From the NCBI GenBank assembly GCA_035540955.1, contig DATLFP010000244.1, forward strand, positions 1-5,634: a DNA stretch of 5,634 nucleotides, in the 5' to 3' direction. This document shows, piece after piece, positions 1 through 5,634 of the stretch. Made by a program: the position numbers and the translations under genes. Below the pieces are notes generated by a model, which saw only the letters and a program-made list of their open reading frames with translations, was not told the DNA's origin and did no database searches. Positions within the stretch are counted from its first letter, which is position 1. Every line of letters starts with the position of its first letter. This DNA is from DATLFP01 sp035540955. GTDB lineage: Bacteria > Actinomycetota > Acidimicrobiia > Acidimicrobiales > CADCSY01.

Positions 1-1521
1 GCCACCATCCAGACCGAGCAGGACGAGATCATCCGCGACGAGCTCGGCGGCGTCCTCGTCGTCCAGGGCGGGCCCGGGACCGGCAAGACGGTGGTCGCCC
101 TCCACCGCGCCGCCTACCTCCTCTACACGCACCGGTTCCCGCTCGAGGGCCAGGGCGTGCTCGTGGTCGGGCCCAACCGGCTCTACCTCCGGTACATCGA
201 GCGGGTGCTGCCGTCCCTCGGCGAGGCCGGGGTCGAGCTCGCCCTCGTCGCCGACCTGGTGCCCGAGGAGATCGGCGACCACCGGGGCGACGCGCTCGCC
301 AACGAGGTGAAGGGCGACCTCCGCATGGTCCCCCTGCTGGCCAAGGCCGTGCGCGATCGGCAGCGCCCGCTGCGCGACGACCTCGAGGTCGGCCTCGGCG
401 TCCTCCGGTTGCGGGTGCCGGCGTCGACCACGAGCGACATCGTGCGGGCGGCGCGACGGCGGGCGCGGACCCACAACGCCGGGCGCCGCTTCGTCGAGCA
501 GGGCCTGTGGGAGGCGCTGGCGGCCAGCGCCCGCGGCGAGCTCGACCCCGACACCGTGTCCCAGCGTCTGCGCGGCCACGACGTGATCCGGGAAGCGCTC
601 GAGCGCATGTGGCCGGTGCTCACGCCGGTCGACCTGCTCCGCGACCTGTTCGGCTCCCGCCCCCTCATCCGGTTGGCGGCGGGCGGTTCCCTGAGCGAGC
701 GGGAGCAGGCGTCGCTGCACCGGGCGCGCGGCGAGCGGGCCGACGACCGGCGCTGGACGATGGCCGACGTCCCCCTCCTCGACGAGGCCCGCGCTCTGCT
801 CGGTCCCCGGCCCCGGTCGCGGGACGACGACGAGTTCCGGACCTACGGCCACATCGTGGTCGACGAGGCCCAGGACCTCTCACCGATGCAGCTGCGGATG
901 CTGGCGCGGCGCTCGCTCGGCGGATCGATGACCGTCGTGGGCGACATCGCCCAGGCCACCGGCCCGTGGGCGCCCGGCTCCTGGGACGCGGTGCTCGCTC
1001 ACCTGCCGGCGCGCCGCGCGCCGCGCCTGCGCGAGCTCAGCATCGGCTACCGGACCCCGGCCGCCATCATGACGCTCGCCAACCGCGTGCTGGCGGTGGC
1101 GGCGCCCGACCTGACGCCGCCATCGGCGGTGCGGGCCGGCGACGACGAGCCCGTCGTCGTCCACGCCCGGGACCTTCCCGCCGAGGTGGCGGCCCTCGCC
1201 GCGCTCGAGCGGGAGCGGGTGGGCGAGGGCAACGTGGCCGTGGTCGTCCCCGACTCGCTGCTCACGCCGGTCGCCGCCGCCCTCACCGCCGCCGGGGTCG
1301 AGCACGCGGATGCCGGCCGCACCGGCATCGACGCCGACGTCAACCTCGTGCCGGTCCGCCTCGTGAAGGGCCTCGAGCTCGACTCGGTCATCGTCGTCGA
1401 GCCGGCCCGCATCGTGGCCGAGGAGCCGCAGGGCCTGCGCTCGCTCTACGTCGCCCTCACCCGGTCCACCCAGCGCCTCGCCGTGGTGCACGCCGAGCCC
1501 CTCCCCGACCCGCTGCGCTGA
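1..1521 (+). CDS. helD: HelD/HelR-like RNA polymerase-associated SF1 ATPase (C-terminal 506 residues, 5' partial)
   Basis: Members of this UvrD/Rep-like family bind RNA polymerase and use ATP to release stalled or rifampicin-bound enzyme from DNA in the cytoplasm. The frame is open from base 1, so the start lies upstream. Numbering from the first visible codon, a TIQTEQ stretch (2-7) precedes Walker A GGPGTGKT (23-30), followed by the HelD-typical ALHRAAYLLYTHR. Walker B is IVVDEAQD (285-292). Also present are GDIAQ (314-318), the GYRTP motif (Tyr350, Arg351), KGLE (456-459) and the C-terminal VALTRS arginine-finger motif (484-489). The roughly 250 residues between Walker A and B hold the family-specific insertion. 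Known members run to about 700-770 residues, so about 200-250 N-terminal residues, including the coiled coil that enters the polymerase secondary channel, lie outside the window. All visible ATPase motifs are intact. A plain UvrD/PcrA helicase is less likely because the spacing and flanking residues fit HelD. Whether it protects against rifampicin (HelR) cannot be judged here. Confidence 0.9.
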   Translation, partial: ATIQTEQDEIIRDELGGVLVVQGGPGTGKTVVALHRAAYLLYTHRFPLEGQGVLVVGPNRLYLRYIERVLPSLGEAGVELALVADLVPEEIGDHRGDALANEVKGDLRMVPLLAKAVRDRQRPLRDDLEVGLGVLRLRVPASTTSDIVRAARRRARTHNAGRRFVEQGLWEALAASARGELDPDTVSQRLRGHDVIREALERMWPVLTPVDLLRDLFGSRPLIRLAAGGSLSEREQASLHRARGERADDRRWTMADVPLLDEARALLGPRPRSRDDDEFRTYGHIVVDEAQDLSPMQLRMLARRSLGGSMTVVGDIAQATGPWAPGSWDAVLAHLPARRAPRLRELSIGYRTPAAIMTLANRVLAVAAPDLTPPSAVRAGDDEPVVVHARDLPAEVAALAALERERVGEGNVAVVVPDSLLTPVAAALTAAGVEHADAGRTGIDADVNLVPVRLVKGLELDSVIVVEPARIVAEEPQGLRSLYVALTRSTQRLAVVHAEPLPDPLR

Positions 1522-1536
1522 CGGCCTCGCCCGCCA

Positions 1537-1560
1537 CGCTCCGTGCGGAAGCGGTTGTTA
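1537..1560 (+). terminator. Possible weak intrinsic terminator after the HelD-like gene
   Basis: The stem CGCTCC (1537-1542) can pair with GG-A-AGCG (1547-1553), with one bulged A and a GTGC loop. It is followed by a modestly T-rich GGTTGTTA. It lies 15 bp after the stop codon at 1519-1521, a sensible place for termination. The stem is short and the T tract is interrupted, so transcription could well read through into the cyclase gene. Confidence 0.25.
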
Positions 1561-1570
1561 CGGTGACCGT
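1560..1570. promoter_or_regulatory. 11-bp inverted repeat ACGGTGACCGT, possible operator
   Basis: The 5-bp arms ACGGT and ACCGT flank a central G. It sits 64 bp before the cyclase start in the only sizeable non-coding gap of the window. No matching regulator consensus is recognised, and no convincing -35/-10 pair was found around it (TTGTTA at 1555-1560 has no good -10 partner 16-18 bp downstream). A palindrome this short can arise by chance in GC-rich DNA. Confidence 0.2.
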
Positions 1571-1587
1571 GCCATCGCGGCATCGGC

Positions 1588-1597
1588 GGAGGGGGAG
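1588..1597 (+). promoter_or_regulatory. Strong Shine-Dalgarno-like run GGAGGGGGAG not aligned with the cyclase start
   Basis: This is the best anti-16S-complementary sequence in the gap, but it lies 36 nt before the cyclase GTG, too far to serve it directly. No in-frame ATG, GTG or TTG exists between it and 1634. It is spaced 7 nt from a GTG at 1605 in another frame, which opens a 10-codon ORF. Confidence 0.4.
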
Positions 1598-1604
1598 TGG
1601 TCCA

Positions 1605-1637
1605 GTGGTTGGTCGACCGTCTGTGGGAGCCGAGTGA
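1605..1637 (+). CDS. Possible 10-codon leader ORF translationally coupled to the cyclase gene
   Basis: A GTG at 1605, placed 7 nt after GGAGGGGGAG (1588-1597), opens a frame reading MVGRPSVGAE and then TGA at 1635-1637. The stop overlaps the cyclase start codon as GTGA (1634-1637), the arrangement usual for coupled translation. Several of its codons (GTT, GGT, CGA, TCT, GGA) are rare choices in such a GC-rich genome. That would suit a ribosome-pausing leader, but it is equally what untranslated intergenic DNA looks like. No similarity to a known leader peptide is recognised. The sequence shows only the geometry; the function is inference. Confidence 0.25.
   Translation: MVGRPSVGAE
1625..1629 (+). 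promoter_or_regulatory. Ribosome binding site GGGAG for the cyclase-ATPase gene
   Basis: GGGAG lies 4 nt before the GTG at 1634, a rather tight spacing. With no other in-frame start back to about 1544, it supports 1634 as the initiation codon. It also lies inside the putative leader ORF, so initiation here could depend on ribosomes translating through it. Confidence 0.45.
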
Positions 1638-4600
1638 CCTCGGAGTCGCCACCTGCTGGCCAATCGGGCCTCGTCACCATTCTGTTCACCGACCTGGTCG
1701 GCTCGACCGATCTCGCCGTGCGACTCGGCGACGCCGCCGCCGACGACGTGCGGCGTGCCCACTTCGCGTCGCTCCGCGACGCGGTGGAGGCCACCGGGGG
1801 CACCGAGGTGAAGACGATCGGCGACGCGTTGATGGTCGCCTACGGCGGCGCCGCCGACGCGATCGCGGGTGCCGCGGCGATGCAGCGGGCGGTCGCTCGC
1901 CAGAACGCCCGCTCCGTCGAGGCCCGCCTCGAGATGCGCGTCGGCATCAGCGCCGGCGATGCCACCTTCGAAGGTGGAGACTGGTTCGGCACCCCCGTCA
2001 TCGAGGCGTCGCGCTTGTGCGCGGCGGCCGCCGGCGGGCAGATCCTTGCCAGCGATCTGGTCCGAGCCCTCGCCGGGAGCCGCAGCGCGGTCACGCTCGT
2101 TCCGCATGGGGAGCTCGATCTGAAGGGACTACCGGAGCCGCTCGCCACGTGCGAGGCGGTCTGGGACACCGGCGAGGAGACCGAGTCCGCCGCGGGAGCG
2201 CTCCCCCTGCCGCCGGTCATCGACGCGCTGCCGGCCTTCCCCTTTGCCGGCCGGAGCTCGCAGCTCGATCAGCTCATCTCGACGTGGAAGGAGACCGTCG
2301 ACGGCCATCGCCGAACCGTGTTCGTCTCGGGGGAGCCGGGGATCGGCAAGACCCGCCTCGTCACCGAGGTCGTGCGGCGGGCGCACGCACAGGGTGCGAT
2401 CGTGCTCTGGGGTCGCTGCGACGAGGAGCTCGGCGTCCCGTACGGGCCGTGGGCCGAGGCCCTCCGGCACCTGGTGGCGGTCGCGGACCCGGTCGCGCTG
2501 CGGCGCCAGCTCGGTGCTCTCGGAGGTGAGCTGGCGCGCATCGTGCCCGACCTCCCCTCCCGCGTGCCGGGCATCCCTCCGCCGCTCAGCACCGAGGTCG
2601 AGGCGGAGCGTCATCGCCTCTTCGAGGCGACCAGCGACCTCCTCGCCGCGCTCTCGGCCGAACGGCCGGTCGTCGTCGTACTCGACGACGTGCACTGGGC
2701 CGACAAGGCGACGTTGCTGCTGTTGCGCCACGTGCTCCGGGCCCCGCCGATGGCCGTCTTCGTCCTCGCGACGTACCGCGACACCGATCTCGACCGGAGC
2801 CACCCACTTGCCGGTGTCCTCGCCGACCTCCGTCGGGAGGCGAATGTCGAGCGCCTCGACCTCCACGGCCTCGACGAAGGCGAGGTCGAAGCGTTCCTCG
2901 GCGCGGCAGCGGGCCACGACCTCGACGAGGCCGCGCTCGATCTCGCCCGTGCCCTGCACGCCGAGACCGAGGGCAACCCGTTCTTCGTCGGCGAGGTGCT
3001 CCGGCACTTCGCCGAGTCAGGCGCGCTGGTCCAGCGCGACGGCCGCTGGACGAGCGACCTCAGCCTCGAGGACGTCGGCCTCCCGGAGGGCATCCGGGAG
3101 GTGGTGGGCCGTCGCCTCTCCCGTCTCTCGGAAGCCGCCAACGAGGCGCTCGCGGTGGCCGCCGTCATCGGTCTCCAGTTCGACCTCCCGATCATCGAGA
3201 TGGTCGGCGGACGGCGGGGCGACGAGCTCTTCGATGCCCTCGATGAGGCGGAGCGGGCAGCCTTGGTGCGGGAGGTGCCGGGCGCTCCCGGCCGCTACCA
3301 GTTCGCGCACGCGCTCGTACGCTCGTCGCTGTACGAGGAGCTGACCACGAACCGCCGGGTGCGCCTGCACTGGAAGCTCGGCGAAGCCCTCGAGGCCCGC
3401 CACGCCGGCGAGCACCTCGACGCCATCGCCTACCACTTCGCCGAGGGCGCGCTCGCCGGCGATCCCGTCCGAGCGGTGGCGGCTTCGCAACGGGCGGGTG
3501 ACCGAGCGATGGCAGAGCTCGCCTTCGAGTCGGGCGTCGCCCACTACGAGCGGGGGCTGTCGATCCTCGACCTCGTCGACCGACCGGATCCTCTCGTGCG
3601 CTACGAGCTCCAGCTCGCCCTTGCCCACGCGCTGCGGGACAGCGGAGAGGAGCGGAGGTTTGCGGCGACGGCGGCGGCGGCGGCCGCCGCTCGCGCCCTG
3701 GACGACGGCGTTCGGTTCGCGGAGGCCGTGCTCACCGGCACCAGCCTGACCGGTGAGCCGTCGCGGGTCGGGAGCGTGAGCGATACCCAGGTCGCACTGC
3801 TGGAGGAGGCACTCGAGCGCCTCGATCCGGCGCCGAGCCCGACGCGGGCCCGGCTGCTGATGGCGCTCGCCAGCGAGCTGCAGTGGGGCCCCGCGCGCGA
3901 GCGACGGATCGCACTCGCGACCGAGGCGACGGCGATGGCGCGCGAGGTCGGCGACCCGGGAACGCTGTCGATGGTGCTCGCCCGAGGCTGGGTGCTGGTC
4001 GACTCGACGAAGCCGTTCCTCCCCGAGATGTGGGACATGCTCGAGGAGGAGGCCGCCCTCGTGCAGGCGACGGGCGACCCGCTGGCCCGGTTCGGCATCG
4101 AGCGCACGCGCGCGTGGGTGGCGGGAGCCATGGGCGATCGCCCGACGTTCGACCAGTGTGTCGGCGCGACGTCTCGGCTCGCAGACGATCTCAGGATGCC
4201 GATGCTGCGCCACCACGCCCTCTGCCTCGAGGCTGCCCATGCGGGGTACCGGGGCGACCTCGCCGAGTCCGAGCGCCTGGCGCTCGAGGCGTTCACGTTC
4301 GGCACCGCCGCGTCGCTGCCCGGCGACATCGTGCAGAGCGCGCTGGGCAGCCTCTTCTACAACATCCGGATCGCGCAGGGCCGCGTCGGCGAGCTCGTGC
4401 CGGCCATCGAGGATCTGGTGCGCGACCAGCCCGGGCTGCCGGTGTGGCGCCTCGCCCTCGCTGCGGCTCTGGTCGAGTCGGATCGGGTCGAGGAGGCCCG
4501 GCCCCACTACGGCTGGCTGGCCGCGGACAGTTGCGCCAACGTGCCGCTCGACATGGAGTATCCGGTCACGCTGTGCGGTCTCGGCCGGCTGTCCCTCCGG

Positions 4601-4978
4601 GTCCAGCCCGACCCGGCGATCGTCGCCGACGTGTACGAGAGGCTCCTGCCGTTCGCCGGCACCTTCAACTGGAGCGGCGGCAACATCCAGGATCCGAACG
4701 ACCTCGGCCTGGCGGTGGCGGCCGCGGCGCTCGGGCGCGACAGCGCGGCCGACGGGCACTTCGCGGCGGTGATCGAGCTGTGCGACCGGGCCCAGCACCC
4801 GACCGTCATGGCGCGCGCGCACCTCGACTGGGCGCGCGTCCTGATGGAGCGGGGGGACTCGGGGCGCGCTCGCCAGCACGCCGAGGCGGCACTCGCGATC
4901 GCCGAGCCGCTCGGTCTCGACGGTCCCAGCGGCGTGACAACTCGGGCCGGGGCCATCGTCGAGCGTCTCGGGACCTGA
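1634..4978 (+). CDS. Class III nucleotide cyclase domain / STAND-type AAA ATPase / TPR-like repeat protein (1114 aa)
   Basis: This is a large cytoplasmic signalling protein, probably making cAMP under control of an ATP-driven switch and a helical sensor region; no signal peptide or membrane segment is visible. Residues about 13-165 form a class III cyclase domain: metal Asp20 in FTDLVGST, purine-contacting Lys60 and metal Asp64 in KTIGDALM, adenine-selecting Asp116 in DWFG, and Arg127. The Asn expected at 123 is Ile. Residues about 205-570 form the AAA/STAND core: Walker A GEPGIGKT (233-240), Walker B VVVVLDDVHWAD (346-357), GNPFF (447-451) and a winged-helix-like part with FAHALVRSSLYEEL (557-570). 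Residues about 590-1110 are Ala/Leu-rich helical repeats of TPR type, with a seven-Ala run at 680-686. Related actinobacterial proteins often end in a LuxR HTH; this one does not. The GTG at 1634 is chosen because it is the only in-frame start upstream of FTDLVGST. The domain calls are firm; the ligand and the cyclase activity are inferred. Confidence 0.93.
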   Translation: MTSESPPAGQSGLVTILFTDLVGSTDLAVRLGDAAADDVRRAHFASLRDAVEATGGTEVKTIGDALMVAYGGAADAIAGAAAMQRAVARQNARSVEARLEMRVGISAGDATFEGGDWFGTPVIEASRLCAAAAGGQILASDLVRALAGSRSAVTLVPHGELDLKGLPEPLATCEAVWDTGEETESAAGALPLPPVIDALPAFPFAGRSSQLDQLISTWKETVDGHRRTVFVSGEPGIGKTRLVTEVVRRAHAQGAIVLWGRCDEELGVPYGPWAEALRHLVAVADPVALRRQLGALGGELARIVPDLPSRVPGIPPPLSTEVEAERHRLFEATSDLLAALSAERPVVVVLDDVHWADKATLLLLRHVLRAPPMAVFVLATYRDTDLDRSHPLAGVLADLRREANVERLDLHGLDEGEVEAFLGAAAGHDLDEAALDLARALHAETEGNPFFVGEVLRHFAESGALVQRDGRWTSDLSLEDVGLPEGIREVVGRRLSRLSEAANEALAVAAVIGLQFDLPIIEMVGGRRGDELFDALDEAERAALVREVPGAPGRYQFAHALVRSSLYEELTTNRRVRLHWKLGEALEARHAGEHLDAIAYHFAEGALAGDPVRAVAASQRAGDRAMAELAFESGVAHYERGLSILDLVDRPDPLVRYELQLALAHALRDSGEERRFAATAAAAAAARALDDGVRFAEAVLTGTSLTGEPSRVGSVSDTQVALLEEALERLDPAPSPTRARLLMALASELQWGPARERRIALATEATAMAREVGDPGTLSMVLARGWVLVDSTKPFLPEMWDMLEEEAALVQATGDPLARFGIERTRAWVAGAMGDRPTFDQCVGATSRLADDLRMPMLRHHALCLEAAHAGYRGDLAESERLALEAFTFGTAASLPGDIVQSALGSLFYNIRIAQGRVGELVPAIEDLVRDQPGLPVWRLALAAALVESDRVEEARPHYGWLAADSCANVPLDMEYPVTLCGLGRLSLRVQPDPAIVADVYERLLPFAGTFNWSGGNIQDPNDLGLAVAAAALGRDSAADGHFAAVIELCDRAQHPTVMARAHLDWARVLMERGDSGRARQHAEAALAIAEPLGLDGPSGVTTRAGAIVERLGT
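3662..3691 (+). repeat. GCG/GCC triplet run encoding a polyalanine tract inside the cyclase-ATPase gene
   Basis: Ten near-identical triplets (two GCG, one ACG, four GCG, then GCC, GCC, GCT) encode Ala-Ala-Thr followed by seven Ala (residues 677-686) in the TPR-like region. It is probably an alanine-rich helix. Triplet slippage here would change length without breaking the frame. Confidence 0.7.
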
Positions 4979-4995
4979 TCACCCCGACCGCAGGG

Positions 4996-5634
4996 CTAGT
5001 CGCCGGTGGCGACGAGGATCCGCTGGCTGGCGAAGGAGCCGACGCCGATGACGCGGTCGCCCATGCGGACGGTGACGGTGCCGTCCGGCGACGCGGCCTC
5101 GACCACGCCGCTGTTGCCGGGGGTGATCTGGCTGTCCTCGAGGAACTCGAGCAGGCCGGGGGTGAACTCGAGCTCCTCGGGGATCCGGCTCACGACGAAC
5201 TCGCCGCCCACGTCGAGCTCGCTCAGCGCGATCGCGTCGGGCGCCTCGTAGAGCGAGCCGGGGATGGGGTTGCCGTGCGGGCACGTCGTGGGGTTGTCGA
5301 GCAGCCGGTTGATGGCGGCCTCGACCGGCTCGGACAGCACGTGCTCCCACTTGCCGGCCTCGTGGTGGGCCTCGGCCCACGACAGGCCGAGCACGTCGGT
5401 GAGGAACCGCTCGGCCAGGCGGTGGCGGCGCACGACCTGCTCGGCGAGCCGGCGGCCGTCCTCGGTGAGGCTGATCGTCCCCTTCGTGGTGCGCACGAGG
5501 CCCTCGGCGGTCATGCGCCGCACCATCTCCGAGACCGCCGGCCGGGAGATGCCGAGCCGATCGGCGATCCGGGCCTGGATCACCTCGAGGTCGTCCTCGC
5601 GCAGCTCGAAGATCGCCTCGCAGTACTCCTCGAA
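4996..5634 (-). CDS. DtxR/IdeR/MntR-family metal-dependent transcriptional repressor (5' partial, 212 residues visible)
   Basis: This family represses iron or manganese uptake and storage genes when loaded with Fe2+ or Mn2+. The frame runs off the window at 5634. A GTG at 5583 could be read as a start but is the Val of EVIQARIADRL; the upstream codons (FEEYCEAIFELRE) match the first helix of the family, so the true start is outside, probably a few codons away. Numbering from the first visible codon, residues 21-41 are the winged HTH (ARIADRLGISRPAVSEMV). Residues 70-110 are the dimerisation and metal domain, with HRLAERFL and a WEHVLSE segment. CPHGNPIPG lies at 118-126 and an SH3-like/FeoA-type domain at about 137-210. 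By alignment to DtxR, the ligands His79, Glu83, His98, Glu105 and His106 are kept (His71, Glu75, His90, Glu97, His98 here), Cys102 is Gly94 and Met10 is Glu3. The gene converges on the cyclase gene with 17 bp between stops. Its promoter is not in the window. Confidence 0.92.
   Translation of the reverse strand, partial: FEEYCEAIFELREDDLEVIQARIADRLGISRPAVSEMVRRMTAEGLVRTTKGTISLTEDGRRLAEQVVRRHRLAERFLTDVLGLSWAEAHHEAGKWEHVLSEPVEAAINRLLDNPTTCPHGNPIPGSLYEAPDAIALSELDVGGEFVVSRIPEELEFTPGLLEFLEDSQITPGNSGVVEAASPDGTVTVRMGDRVIGVGSFASQRILVATGD

Noticed and set aside
880..1491. Minus-strand open frames opposite the HelD-like gene (also 183-668 and 1047-1412)
   Set aside because: They are shadows of the real frame, which carries all helicase motifs; the antisense products show no domain.
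1522..1633. IdeR/DtxR box or CRP-type site in the gap before the cyclase gene
   Set aside because: No 19-bp TTAGG-type iron box and no TGTGA-N6-TCACA-like site was found; the only palindrome present does not fit either.
1457..2107. 216-codon minus-strand frame spanning the intergenic gap
   Set aside because: Most of it is antisense to two real genes; no family resemblance and no reason to expect translation.
1597..2529. 310-codon plus-strand frame beginning at a GTG within the strong SD
   Set aside because: Its product is a run of Arg-rich low-complexity sequence overlapping the cyclase domain in another frame. The SD also overlaps the GTG itself, so it cannot serve it.
2244..3344. 366-codon plus-strand frame inside the cyclase-ATPase gene
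   Set aside because: Ser/Arg/Thr-rich out-of-frame translation overlapping the Walker A and B coding region; no domain.
3017..4879. 620-codon open frame on the minus strand opposite the cyclase-ATPase gene
   Set aside because: It lies wholly antisense to a well-supported gene, has Arg/His/Gly-rich composition with no recognisable domain, and long antisense frames are expected at this GC content.
4700..4978. C-terminal LuxR-type HTH in the cyclase-ATPase protein
   Set aside because: The last residues continue the helical TPR-like pattern and end in RAGAIVERLGT, with no recognition-helix signature.
5583..5583. GTG at 5581-5583 as the start of the DtxR-family gene
   Set aside because: The codons further upstream continue a conserved family helix with metal-ligand positions, so this GTG is an internal Val.
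1..5634. Defence island, CRISPR array, insertion sequence, tRNA or prophage signal
   Set aside because: No direct-repeat array, transposase-like frame, terminal inverted repeats or tRNA-like sequence was seen, and the three genes are ordinary chromosomal families.

Overview
The window is a very GC-rich stretch whose codons mostly end in G or C. Both the base composition and the protein families point to a high-GC actinobacterium. The DtxR-family protein and the cyclase-ATPase look like those of Acidimicrobiia-type lineages, but that is an impression from family resemblance and was not tested.

There are three substantial genes, two of them cut by the window edges. Positions 1-1521 (+) hold the C-terminal 506 codons of a HelD/HelR-type superfamily 1 helicase-like ATPase, the family that strips stalled or drug-bound RNA polymerase off DNA. 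A 112-bp gap (1522-1633) follows. It holds a weak terminator-like hairpin, a short 11-bp inverted repeat, a strong Shine-Dalgarno-like run and a possible 10-codon leader ORF whose stop overlaps the next start as GTGA. Positions 1634-4978 (+) hold a complete 1114-residue soluble signalling protein: an N-terminal class III nucleotide cyclase domain, a STAND/AAA-type ATPase core and a long TPR-like helical C-terminus. After only 17 bp a convergent gene on the minus strand (4996-5634, start outside the window) encodes a DtxR/IdeR/MntR-family metal-dependent repressor with an SH3-like C-terminal domain.

The three genes do not form an evident pathway. The first two lie head to tail and could be co-transcribed, but the gap may carry its own termination and translation-control signals. 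The repressor is transcribed towards them and belongs to a separate unit. No mobile element, CRISPR array, tRNA, rRNA or prophage signal was seen.

The points most worth a second look are the leader-like ORF in front of the cyclase, the loss of the canonical transition-state Asn in an otherwise complete cyclase site, and a DtxR-family metal site that mixes MntR-like carboxylates with a Gly where a ligand is expected. I did not find convincing evidence of a new multi-gene system.
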